The position numbers and the translations under genes were made by a program. From Pelagibius marinus (lineage in GTDB: Bacteria; Pseudomonadota; Alphaproteobacteria; Kiloniellales; Kiloniellaceae), in the NCBI RefSeq assembly GCF_014925385.1, contig NZ_JACSDK010000004.1, forward strand, positions 1 through 34,071: a DNA stretch of 34,071 nt, written 5' to 3'. The notes beneath the pieces are model-generated. The model was not told where the DNA came from. It did not search any database and saw only the letters and a list, made by a program, of their open reading frames with translations. This document shows, piece after piece, positions 24,006-30,603 of the stretch; the first letter of the stretch is position 1; every line of letters begins with the position of its first letter.

Positions 24006-24173
24006 ATGAAAGCAACGAAATCCCGCCGCAAGGCACAAGTGAAATCCAGCTTTAAATACCTGAAGTCAGTCAGTATCGCATTTGTTGAAACCGCATGGGC
24101 GATCATGACGAGCTTCGCGGCTGGGTTTGTGACCCACTCCATCTATGCGAAAGGCGCTCCTCATAAGAGTTGA
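24006..24173 (+). CDS. Small basic membrane peptide, 55 residues
   Basis: The peptide begins very basic (MKATKSRRKAQVKSSFKYLK) and continues as one hydrophobic stretch (about 21-46, SVSIAFVETAWAIMTSFAAG and on), a layout expected of a single-span membrane peptide with a cytoplasmic N-terminus. ATG 24006 has an ideal AAAGGAGG (23993-24000) five bases upstream. A longer form from ATG 23910 (87 residues, two hydrophobic segments) shares the frame but has no properly spaced ribosome site. Its stop lies inside the terminator hairpin. Small-toxin or membrane-regulator roles are possible; no family is recognised. Confidence 0.55.
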   Translation: MKATKSRRKAQVKSSFKYLKSVSIAFVETAWAIMTSFAAGFVTHSIYAKGAPHKS

Positions 24174-24190
24174 GCGCCTTTCTATTTTTC
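24150..24190 (+). terminator. Rho-independent terminator
   Basis: AAAGGCGCTC (24150-24159) pairs perfectly with GAGCGCCTTT (24172-24181) across a 12-base loop, followed by CTATTTTTC. This ends the small unit that starts at the promoter near 23862. Confidence 0.85.
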
Positions 24191-24477
24191 GGCATCAGCA
24201 GCCAGCGAACATCCTCCTGGGGCTTTTCGTGCATTTTAGTGCGGAACGATGATTCAGAACGACGCAAGTAATTGAGGCGATTTCAATGGGGTAAACGGTG
24301 CCGCCGGAGTGAATTACCCCCGGCCTCACCCTTATCATGGATGTGGGAGGGGGACGGTCAGCTCCCAGTGCCCACTTCTGTCACCCATGGCACGCCATAA
24401 AAATCAAAAAATTAGCAAGCCTCCGCCCTAAAGCGTCGAATGCCCGTCGAATAAGCGGGGGCGAACATCAGCGGACA
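24191..24477. other. Intergenic region without a gene
   Basis: I see no gene. GGGGTAA (24288-24294) pairs with TTACCCC (24314-24320) around a GC-rich centre, which could be a structured RNA element or chance. The remainder has no recognisable motif. Confidence 0.3.
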
Positions 24478-24512
24478 AAGAAAAGGCCCCGCAGCCTTTC
24501 AGCCAGCGGGGC
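24473..24512 (-). terminator. Terminator of the small exported protein gene
   Basis: GCCCCGC (24486-24492) pairs with GCGGGGC (24506-24512). On the minus strand the hairpin is followed by CTTTTCTTT, a T-rich tail, about 60 bases after the stop of the gene at 24574-24798. On the plus strand a weaker TATTTT follows, so it may work both ways. Confidence 0.65.
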
Positions 24513-24573
24513 TATTTTGGCTTGCCTTGCCGGGCGATATCGACCCAGGAAGGCTATGCCTAAATGACCGGGA

Positions 24574-24798
24574 TTAATGGTCCGGCTTGTCCACAGAAAC
24601 GGTGCCGGGGCCACCAGTGCCGTCAACGTCTGCACCCTTCGTATCAATCTGTCCCGAGGGCGACGCAGGCCCGCCACCAGTGCTGACGCTGCCCGACCCC
24701 TCAACACCAGAGCGGGGGTCAGCTGGAATGTCAGCCGCAAACGCCGGGGCGGCCACGAATGCAACAAGCGAGGCACAAAGCAGAAGCATTCTGGTCAT
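24574..24798 (-). CDS. Small exported protein, 74 residues
   Basis: A clear Sec signal peptide (MTRMLLLCASLVAFVAAPAF) with a likely AFA-A cleavage around residue 21 leads to a mature part of about 52 residues that is low-complexity: glycine, serine, proline and aspartate rich (SGSVSTGGGPASPSGQ and onward), with no cysteine. ATG 24798 follows AGGAAGG at nine bases. It is monocistronic, with its own terminator. No family is recognised; it is probably a small periplasmic or secreted protein of disordered character. Confidence 0.65.
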   Translation of the reverse strand: MTRMLLLCASLVAFVAAPAFAADIPADPRSGVEGSGSVSTGGGPASPSGQIDTKGADVDGTGGPGTVSVDKPDH

Positions 24799-24948
24799 GT
24801 AACTGAGCCTTCCTGTTAGTGATAGCTTCTAGACCCCGTCTAAACGTAACAAACATCATTCGTGGAATGTAGTTAACGAATATGGTTAACGGGGTTTTTT
24901 GGGTGGTGATAAGCAAAAGCCTCACCCCCGAAGCAGCAGGCCCTTGCT

Positions 24949-25215
24949 ATGCCCCCCTCGCTCCGACGTCTCTCCGACCTCAGCCCCCATAACTACGTCG
25001 CCGTGTACTGCGGCAACTGGCGTTGTCCCAAGCACTCGGCGGCGACGATACTCGACATTGAGGTCACCATCGCACGCTACGGCGACCTTCCGCTGCTAGA
25101 TCTGGGTGCGCGCTTCCGCTGCCAAGCCTGCGGTCACCGGCCGGCGGAGATCCGCATCGGCTGGGGTCTGCCGGAGGATCAGGCACGAAGCTGGGTCAAT
25201 GTGTCGGAAGGTTAG
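24949..25215 (+). CDS. Small zinc-ribbon-like protein, 88 residues
   Basis: Two cysteine pairs are visible: YCGNWRCPKH (residues about 20-29) and FRCQACGHRPAEIRI (about 57-71), spaced as in a treble-clef or zinc-ribbon fold. Similar small proteins ending in a C-x-x-C-G-x-R block occur in many alphaproteobacteria, usually without an assigned function. The ribosome site is poor (AGCAGG). Its stop overlaps that of a degraded minus-strand gene. A metal-binding structural role is inferred. Confidence 0.6.
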   Translation: MPPSLRRLSDLSPHNYVAVYCGNWRCPKHSAATILDIEVTIARYGDLPLLDLGARFRCQACGHRPAEIRIGWGLPEDQARSWVNVSEG

Positions 25216-25346
25216 TTGATCGCGGTCCCGGTTGGCTGCTCGGCCCGCTGCAGCTCCTGCACCGCCGCGAGAATCCGCTTCCATATCCGCTGGCCTGCAT
25301 GGTCGCCCTTCTTGAGCAAGGCGTCGGCGCGGCAGGCGCCGCCACC
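25212..25346 (-). pseudogene. 5'-truncated small gene, copy 1
   Basis: The minus strand reads RADALLKKGDHAGQRIWKRI then LAAVQELQRAEQP and a short tail to TAA at 25212, preceded by a stop at 25347-25349 with no ATG. The residue pattern (ADxLxxKGDxxGxxxWxRIL.A..ELQR) looks like a common small alphaproteobacterial protein missing its N-terminus. A second copy with the same break lies at 28723-28857, so the truncation predates the duplication. Confidence 0.5.
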
Positions 25347-25443
25347 TTAGCTCATCAACTGTCAGTATTTCTTACAGCCATCGCTGTTCGCGGCATAGAA
25401 TTCCTATTAAGTCATTGATGCTCCATGCTGGCACAGGAATTGC
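25234..25443. repeat. 210-bp direct repeat, copy 1 (PEP-CTERM promoter segment)
   Basis: This segment matches 28745-28954 at a constant offset of 3511 bases, with only scattered substitutions and no indels. It covers the truncated small gene, the presumed activator site and the sigma-54 promoter. The following PEP-CTERM genes are also paralogous, so the repeat is part of a larger duplication. Confidence 0.9.
25359..25443 (+). promoter_or_regulatory. Sigma-54 promoter and candidate activator site, PEP-CTERM gene 1
   Basis: TGGCAC (25429-25434), five bases, TTGC (25440-25443) is the canonical -24/-12 sigma-54 promoter. CTGTCAG-N5-CTTACAG (25359-25377), an imperfect inverted repeat about 50 bases upstream of the -24 box, could bind an enhancer protein. 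Exosortase/PEP-CTERM bacteria often use RpoN with the PrsK/PrsR two-component system, which fits. Confidence 0.8.
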
Positions 25444-25499
25444 GTATTAAGGAAGATTACAACTTAAGGAATCTGACTTCGGGGCAAGGGGGAAGCATC

Positions 25500-26183
25500 A
25501 TGAAGCGGTTCTTGAGCCAACTCGTTGCGGTCTGCGTGGTCAGTCTGCTGCCCTCGGGGGCCTTTGCGGGGGTCATCTACGACCAGAGCATCGATCTGAC
25601 GGTTAACGCAGTAGCAAGCGACTTCGATCATCCGAACCAAGCTACCGACGACTTCCAACTGCAAGCCGGTGCTAACACCATCACCGACGTTCATTGGTGG
25701 GGTGCCTATGCCTTTACCAATACCGCCCCAGAAACCGACGATTTCACTATTCGCTTCTACAGCGACGCCGGCGGATCTCCGGCGCTCGATCCGCTGTTCG
25801 AATTCTCAGTCGGGGACGTCGGCCGCGTCGATACGGGTACAGATGTGAGTGGGTTTGATGTCTACGCCTACTCGGCTGACGTCGCCGCGCTGACGCTTTT
25901 GGCCGACACGACCTACTGGTTGTCCATCGTGAACGATACGTCCACGGACATCGATGACAATTGGTACTGGTCGTGGGAGTCCAGCGGGAACGGACCCATA
26001 CGATCTGTAGACGGCGACCCATGGGCCTTTCCCGTCGCCCAACTGGGCTTCCAACTGACAAATGATGCCTTGGCGGTGCCCGAGCCGGCGTCCCTCGGCC
26101 TCTTCGGCGTCGGTCTGGCAGGGCTGGGGGCGCTGGGCTGGAGACGGCGGAAGTCGCGGCAGAGCGTGAGCGCGAATCTCTAA
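25500..26183 (+). CDS. PEP-CTERM sorting-domain protein 1
   Basis: An exported protein of 227 residues. A signal peptide (MKRFLSQLVAVCVVSLLPSG then AFAG, about 1-24) leads to a beta-rich extracellular domain (DDFQLQAGANTITDVHWWGA, DDFTIRFYSDAGGSPALDPL, TTYWLSIVND), ending in the PEP-CTERM anchor: VPEPASLGLF, a hydrophobic stretch GVGLAGLGALGW and a basic tail RRRKSRQ. Exosortase would cleave at the PEP motif for surface display or release. ATG 25500 has AAGGGGGA upstream; the longer frame from 25425 starts before the promoter's -12 box and is rejected. A paralogue of the same length is at 29054-29737. No exosortase gene lies in this window. Confidence 0.88.
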   Translation: MKRFLSQLVAVCVVSLLPSGAFAGVIYDQSIDLTVNAVASDFDHPNQATDDFQLQAGANTITDVHWWGAYAFTNTAPETDDFTIRFYSDAGGSPALDPLFEFSVGDVGRVDTGTDVSGFDVYAYSADVAALTLLADTTYWLSIVNDTSTDIDDNWYWSWESSGNGPIRSVDGDPWAFPVAQLGFQLTNDALAVPEPASLGLFGVGLAGLGALGWRRRKSRQSVSANL

Positions 26184-26240
26184 GAAGAAGAGTTTCACCA
26201 CCGTGAAGCAGCCGGGCCACGTTCGCAGGAGTCGGGCCGC

Positions 26241-26306
26241 TCAGTCCGGTTCTGCGCGCCGCCGAGCTATGGCCTCGTCGGCCTGGGCCAGACAATACTT
26301 CACCGT
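26241..26306 (-). pseudogene. C-terminal scrap of the 56-residue small gene, copy A
   Basis: The minus strand encodes VKYCLAQADEAIARRRAEPD and a stop at 26241, identical in pattern to the end of the small genes at 28496-28666 and 29795-29947. Homology breaks at about 26306, ten bases before the RTX gene's stop, so the N-terminal half was lost at a recombination junction. Confidence 0.6.
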
Positions 26307-26315
26307 GGGCGCCGG

Positions 26316-27818
26316 TCAGCAGCCAGAGTACGCGCCAAGGGTATAGCTGTCCGAAGTGAGGTCTTCCGGGGCGATGCCCTGCAGCACGGCAATAAGATTG
26401 TTGTCGCTGTCCAGAATGCCGGTGCTGACCGGCCCGACCTTGGAAATCAGGATCGTGTTGAACTCGCCCTCTGAGAAGATGCCGTCGAGGAACAGTTCGT
26501 CTTCGCGCAGGGTGAAGTCATCGATGATCACGGTCTCCTGGCCTTTGCTCACCACGAAGGTGTCTGTGCCCGCATCGCCCCTGACATGGAAAGCATCTTC
26601 GATATCCAGGTCCTTGCTGGCCTCGGAGAAGACGACCAGAGTGTCGTTGCCGTCGCCGCCGCGGGCCAGGCCGGGATCGTAATCGGCCGAGGTCGAGATG
26701 TTCTCGAAGCCAAAGCCGAGAAAAATGGTATCGTTGCCGGCCCCACCGTCGACCAGAATGTCGAATTCGACCTGGCCGGTGAGCGTCACCTCGATGCCGA
26801 AGGTGTCGCTGCCGTCCTCGCCGAAGAGCAGTACCGTGCCCAGTTTCCTGCCGATGACGCCGGTGGTGTCGTCTTCAATAGCAGCGACGATCTCGAAGTT
26901 GTCGTCGCCGCCGCCACCGTGGATTTCGGCATCGACCGGGGGCACCTCGTTTTCGCCGGTCAGCTGGAAGATCCAGGATATCGAGTCGGTGCCGTCTCCC
27001 GTGTCGACATCGGTGTTGCGGAGAACCACGTTGTTCAGCTTGACGCTGTCGTCGCCGGCGCCGGTCGAGATGTTGCCGTTCAGCATACCGATCGAGTCGA
27101 TGAACTGGCCGGTGGAAGCTCTGACGTCGACCTCGTCATTGCCGTCACCGGCGGAAAGCCGCAGCGGGCCCAGGGTCATCGGGCCGGTCGCTGTCGGGTC
27201 GTTACCGACCAGGTCGAAAATCAGGCAATCGTTGCCGGCGCCGAGATCGACGTCCATGACACCGCCGGTGGGGACTGATGAGAGCAGGACGGGCTTCATG
27301 TCTATCGTCAGATTGACTGTGTCATCGTCATCGCCAGCGTCGATGACGAAGTGTCCTGCCGCCGCCGGATCGTTGAACGAGCCGGGAGCTGGCAGGAGAA
27401 CCAGCAAATCAATGAAGTCGCGGCCGGCGCCGCCAGAGACGGTGGCCGAACCGTACGCAAAAAAAGTGGCGTCGAAATCGAAGTAGTCGTCACCGTTGCC
27501 GCCGTCCGCGACGAAGCTGCCGTGGATCGCGACGCTTCCTTCAAGGGTGTCGCTGCCTTCGCCTCCGAGAAGCGAGTCCTTGCCGTTGCCCGGTTCGACG
27601 GCGGTGTTGTCGAAGAGTACCCGGTCGTCGCCGGCGCCGAGGTCGAGGAAGAAGCTGCCCCGGTTCGCGATGGCGGCAACGACCGTGTCGTCACCTTCCA
27701 GCATGTCGATAAAGAGGGACCCGCTGTCGTCCTCGGTCAGGATGACCTCCTGGAAGTCATCCCCACCAGTGCCGAAGACGAAGGGCCAGGGCAGAACGAA
27801 ATAAGGCGCTGGCTCCAT
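26316..27818 (-). CDS. RTX-type calcium-binding secreted protein
   Basis: A 500-residue acidic protein built of glycine-aspartate nonapeptide-like repeats: GGEGSDTLE, GGNGDDYFDFD, GGAGRDFIDLL, GAGNDCLIFDL, GDGNDEVDV, GAGDDSVKL, GGGGDDNFEIV, GGAGNDTIFLG and GGDGNDTLVVF are visible across the length. Such repeats bind calcium and fold as beta-rolls outside the cell; these proteins normally leave by a type I secretion system using an uncleaved C-terminal signal, and none of its transporter genes is here. No catalytic domain is seen. ATG 27818 follows AGGGGAG; two upstream starts lack a ribosome site. Repeats are less regular than in adhesins or toxins, so the role is open. Confidence 0.85.
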   Translation of the reverse strand: MEPAPYFVLPWPFVFGTGGDDFQEVILTEDDSGSLFIDMLEGDDTVVAAIANRGSFFLDLGAGDDRVLFDNTAVEPGNGKDSLLGGEGSDTLEGSVAIHGSFVADGGNGDDYFDFDATFFAYGSATVSGGAGRDFIDLLVLLPAPGSFNDPAAAGHFVIDAGDDDDTVNLTIDMKPVLLSSVPTGGVMDVDLGAGNDCLIFDLVGNDPTATGPMTLGPLRLSAGDGNDEVDVRASTGQFIDSIGMLNGNISTGAGDDSVKLNNVVLRNTDVDTGDGTDSISWIFQLTGENEVPPVDAEIHGGGGDDNFEIVAAIEDDTTGVIGRKLGTVLLFGEDGSDTFGIEVTLTGQVEFDILVDGGAGNDTIFLGFGFENISTSADYDPGLARGGDGNDTLVVFSEASKDLDIEDAFHVRGDAGTDTFVVSKGQETVIIDDFTLREDELFLDGIFSEGEFNTILISKVGPVSTGILDSDNNLIAVLQGIAPEDLTSDSYTLGAYSGC

Positions 27819-27918
27819 GGCGACGCACTCCCCTGCTGACACTCGCATGGGGCCCGGTCGATCCTCGCGCGCCTTCCATGGGCGGCCGGTCCGGCATGGC
27901 CCTCCCAAGCCCCTTGGT

Positions 27919-27970
27919 GCGAATCACTATACGCAAGGTGCTTATGAGGGACTATGTCCCCCGTGTAGTG
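27919..27970 (-). promoter_or_regulatory. Imperfect palindrome and possible promoter of the RTX gene
   Basis: CACTATACG (27925-27933) and CGTGTAGTG (27962-27970) pair with one mismatch and enclose GGGAC-TAT-GTCCC (27948-27960). On the minus strand TATAGT (27926-27931) could be a -10 box, about 105 bases before the RTX start. It is a candidate only. Confidence 0.3.
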
Positions 27971-28036
27971 AGTCCGCTACGGACTGCAACCGCCGGATGT
28001 CAAGAAAAGCGGAAAGTGTCCGGCCAAGGCCCTCTG

Positions 28037-28463
28037 TCATGGGGATGAGGGGCCAGCTACGCTGCGGTTGCAGCGTAGCGCCAGGGCAAGCAGTTCGTCG
28101 AGGCGGTTGATCTTGTGGTCGGCGATGTGGGCGAGGACGTGGGTCAACCAGGCCCGCGGATCGACGCCGTTGAGCCTGGCCGTCTCGATGAGCGTATAGG
28201 CGATGGCGGCCGACTTGCCGCCGCCCTCTGATCCGGCAAAGAGATATTTTCTTCCGGCCCAAGGCCACCGGCTCTATGGCGCGCTCGGCAGCATTGTTGT
28301 CGATCTCCAGGACGCCATGATCGAAGTAAGGGCGCAGCTTCTTCATCCGCGATAGCGCATAGCGGATCGCCTTGGCGAGCTCGGACTTGCCGGAGATCTT
28401 TGCCAACTGGGCCTGCAGCCAGGCTTCCAAGTCGTCGAGGATCGGCTTGGCTTCGGCTTGGCG
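28037..28463 (-). mobile_element. IS66-family transposase (TnpC) remnant, frameshifted
   Basis: The minus strand reads RQAEAKPILDDLEAWLQAQL through [20 protein letters not shown] and VALGRK, the hallmark of the IS66 transposase C-terminal part. At the A-run complementary to 28247-28250 an extra base shifts the frame; the new frame continues as [20 protein letters not shown] then [20 protein letters not shown] and [13 protein letters not shown] to TGA at 28037. The N-terminal two thirds are missing, and no IS66 terminal repeats are seen. It joins directly to the duplicated segment at 28464, so it probably marks a recombination junction. Not transposition-competent. Confidence 0.85.
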
Positions 28464-28495
28464 CAGCCGGGCCACGTTCGCAGGAGTCGGGCCGC

Positions 28496-28666
28496 TCAGT
28501 CCGGTTCTGCGCACTGCCGCGCAATGGCCTCGTCGGCCTGGGCCAGACAATACTTCACCGCCTCGTCGTCCTGCTCCAGCGTCAGCAGGTTGCGCCGGAA
28601 GGCCTCCCACTCGGAGAGCGGCGCGAAGGGCGTCGGGCTGTCGATCATGTAGCGCTGGTCTGTCAT
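28496..28666 (-). CDS. Small conserved-looking protein, 56 residues, copy B
   Basis: The minus strand encodes MTDQRYMIDSPTPFAPLSEW, EAFRRNLLTLEQDDEAVKYC and LAQADEAIARQCAEPD, a soluble, helical protein. Two further copies, one truncated (26241-26306) and one with an altered start (29795-29947), lie downstream of the PEP-CTERM genes. The shared residues are strong evidence that this is a coding family rather than noise. This copy is the only complete one with an ATG. Function unknown; similar small proteins seem common in alphaproteobacteria, from memory. Confidence 0.65.
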   Translation of the reverse strand: MTDQRYMIDSPTPFAPLSEWEAFRRNLLTLEQDDEAVKYCLAQADEAIARQCAEPD

Positions 28667-28722
28667 CTCAGATTCATTCTACCACAGAGGCAGAAAAAGC
28701 CCCGTCAGCGAAGCAGCGCGCC

Positions 28723-28857
28723 TCAGTGCTTGGTGGCACCCGCAGGCTGCTCGGCCCGCTGCAGCTCCTGCACCGCCACCAGGATCCGTTTCCATATCCG
28801 CTGGCCTGCATGGTCGCCCTTCTTGAGCAAGGCGTCGGCGCGGGAGGCGCCGCCACC
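28723..28857 (-). pseudogene. 5'-truncated small gene, copy 2
   Basis: It encodes the same RADALLKKGDHAGQRIWKRI block as 25212-25346, followed by VAVQELQRAEQPAGATKH and TGA at 28723, and is cut off by TAA at 28858-28860 with no start codon. The shared break with copy 1 shows that it was already damaged before duplication. Confidence 0.5.
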
Positions 28858-28954
28858 TTAGCTCATCAACTGTCAGTATTTCTTACAGCCATCGCTGTAC
28901 GCGGCATAGAATTCCTCTTAAGTCATTGATGCTCCATGCTGGCACAGGAATTGC
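28745..28954. repeat. 210-bp direct repeat, copy 2 (PEP-CTERM promoter segment)
   Basis: Partner of 25234-25443, with constant offset and few substitutions. It ends exactly at the -12 element of the sigma-54 promoter; after that the leader regions of the two PEP-CTERM genes differ. Confidence 0.9.
28870..28954 (+). promoter_or_regulatory. Sigma-54 promoter and candidate activator site, PEP-CTERM gene 2
   Basis: TGGCAC (28940-28945) and TTGC (28951-28954) form a canonical sigma-54 promoter, and CTGTCAG-N5-CTTACAG recurs at 28870-28888. Promoter and presumed enhancer site are unchanged between the two copies, so the two PEP-CTERM genes should be co-regulated. Confidence 0.8.
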
Positions 28955-29002
28955 TGGTCAATGACTTTGATAAATCTAAGGTTGGTGCAAGGGGAACGCA
29001 TC

Positions 29003-29066
29003 ATGAGGCGGAACACATCATGAGGCGGAACACATCATGAGGCGGAACACATCATGAGGCGGAACA
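29003..29066 (+). repeat. 17-bp tandem repeat multiplying the start codon
   Basis: The unit ATGAGGCGGAACACATC occurs three times (29003, 29020, 29037), and a fourth partial copy from 29054 is the start of the PEP-CTERM gene. Each full unit opens a six-codon frame (MRRNTS) whose TGA overlaps the next ATG as ATGA. Only the first ATG has the strong ribosome site AAGGGGA (28989-28995); the real start is 58 bases from it. Confidence 0.9.
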
Positions 29067-29737
29067 TAGGGCAACTCGTCGCGGTCTGCATGGTCAGCCT
29101 GCTGCCGTCGGGAGCCTTCGCGGGGGTTATCTACGACCAGAGCATCGATCTGACGTACGACGGACGACTAAGCGACTACGATATTCCGCAGCAAATTGCC
29201 GACGACTTCCAATTGCAGCCTGGTGCCGCCACCATCACCGACATTCATTGGTGGGGCGTCTATGCCGACGACAACACTGCCACGGAACCCGACGACTTCA
29301 CAATTCGCTTCTACATCGACGCCGGCGGATCTCCGGCGCTCGATCCGCTTTTCGAGTTCGCGGTCGGGGACGTCGGTCGCGTCGATTCGGGTATTGATTC
29401 GGGCGATTTCGATGTCTACGCCTACTGGGTTGACATCGCGGCGCTGACGCTGGCAGCCGACACGACCTTCTGGTTGTCCATCGTGAACGATACCACCGCC
29501 GACAGCGGCGATGACTGGTTCTGGTCGTTTGTGCTCGGCGGGAACGGATACTCACGAGGTGCAGACGGCAGCACATGGATATCTCGCACCGACCAACTGG
29601 GTTTCCAACTGACAAATGATGCCGTGGCGGTGCCCGAACCGGCGTCCCTTACCCTCTTCGGCGTGGGTCTGGGAGGGCTGGGGGCGCTGGGCTGGAGACG
29701 GCGGAAGTCGCGGCAGAGCGTGAGCGCGAATCTCTAA
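29054..29737 (+). CDS. PEP-CTERM sorting-domain protein 2
   Basis: Paralogue of 25500-26183 with the same length (227 residues) and architecture: signal peptide (MRRNIGQLVAVCMVSLLPSG then AFAG), beta-rich domain (ITDIHWWGVYADDN, DDFTIRFYIDAGGSPALDPL, TTFWLSIVND), then VPEPASLTLF, a hydrophobic stretch and RRRKSRQ as exosortase sorting signal. The N-terminus, middle and anchor are nearly identical, while residues 34-45 and 165-195 differ, as expected for relaxed surface loops. Its ribosome site has been displaced by the 17-bp tandem repeat, so expression may depend on reinitiation through the mini-frames. Transcription is from a sigma-54 promoter. Confidence 0.87.
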   Translation: MRRNIGQLVAVCMVSLLPSGAFAGVIYDQSIDLTYDGRLSDYDIPQQIADDFQLQPGAATITDIHWWGVYADDNTATEPDDFTIRFYIDAGGSPALDPLFEFAVGDVGRVDSGIDSGDFDVYAYWVDIAALTLAADTTFWLSIVNDTTADSGDDWFWSFVLGGNGYSRGADGSTWISRTDQLGFQLTNDAVAVPEPASLTLFGVGLGGLGALGWRRRKSRQSVSANL

Positions 29738-29794
29738 GAGGAAGAGTTCCACCACCGTGAAGCAGCCGGGCCATGTTCGCAGGAGTCGGGCCGC

Positions 29795-29947
29795 TCAGTC
29801 CGGTTCCGCGCGCCGCCGCGCAATGGCCGCGTCGGCCTGGGCCAGCGAGTATTTCACCGTCCCATCCTCCTGATCGAGCTTGAGCATCTCGCGCCGGAAG
29901 GCCTCCCACTCGGAAAGCGGCGCAAAGGGCGTCGGGGCGTCGATCAT
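29795..29947 (-). CDS. Small conserved-looking protein, copy C, altered start codon
   Basis: It has the same family as 28496-28666: the frame reads TDQRYMIDAPTPFAPLSEW, EAFRREMLKLDQEDGTVKYS and LAQADAAIARRRAEPD. At the position of the ATG in copy B this copy has ATC (complement of 29963-29965), so either translation starts at the internal ATG 29947, giving 50 residues, or the gene is silent. It is convergent with the PEP-CTERM gene, 57 bases away. Confidence 0.5.
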   Translation of the reverse strand: MIDAPTPFAPLSEWEAFRREMLKLDQEDGTVKYSLAQADAAIARRRAEPD

Positions 29948-29965
29948 GTAGCGTTGATCTGTGAT

Positions 29966-30603
29966 TTCAGATCAAGCTAGCCAGGTTTGAAAAATTGCAT
30001 AGGACCTGGATCAAGGTTGGGGGCAGGACCAAGACTGCGGGAGTCTAAACTAATGAATGGTACCAAACCCGAGGGCAGGTCAGAATATTGGAAGGTAGGA
30101 AAGAGGCCCTTTCACGGCGGAAACAGGGGTTCGACTTACCTAGGGGACGACACTCTCGCTCAGAAGCGGGCACCAAGCCCTCTAGGCCAAGCCTCCCGGT
30201 GCGTGGCAGCCTCTCAATGCTGGAAAACCGGGCCGAGAACGCGCACTTCCCCCTCTGTCGCCACAGTCTCGCTCACAAAGAGTTGCAGGTAGGCCCTGCT
30301 GAGTTTGGGGTCACCGGTCAAGAGCCTCTCACCGAGCTTCCGCCCACCAGACTCAGGACTATCGAGTTTTCACGATTTCCCGTCATTGCTTGCCAGCAGC
30401 CGAGCCATCTCCTCAAGGCCGACCGCCTCGAAATCCGTGGCGATGGGATAGCCCTCGTCACCTTTATGGCCGGCGACTGAATGTTTCGCCTCGGCGTGCC
30501 ATGCCGCCGAGTAGCCTGCTGATCGTAACCGCGCTATATTTGACAGGGGAGGGAGGCGACGGCAAACCTCGGTCGGTCGCAATGCCGGGCAAAAGGTGAA
30601 GGC
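29966..30603. other. Unassigned 640-base region
   Basis: I see no recognisable gene. Frames on both strands lack ribosome sites and family motifs, and the base usage does not resemble the flanking coding DNA. The stretch 30000-30360 has many short G- and C-runs and could hold an RNA element or the end of a degraded mobile element, but I could not assign one. The promoter of the RND operon should lie near its right end. Confidence 0.3.

Noticed and set aside
26586-27839. Plus-strand frames opposite the RTX gene
   Set aside because: Repeat-derived shadows of GGxGxD codons.
28056-28079. Perfect 10-bp hairpin GCTACGCTGC/GCAGCGTAGC as a terminator
   Set aside because: It lies in the IS66 remnant's 3' end and has no T-run; probably a chance or decay product.
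29003-29066. CRISPR-like array
   Set aside because: Direct 17-bp tandem units without spacers; it is a short tandem repeat. No CRISPR array was seen in the window.
29987-30480. Plus-strand frames in the unassigned region
   Set aside because: Overlapping frames of similar length, no ribosome sites and non-protein-like composition.
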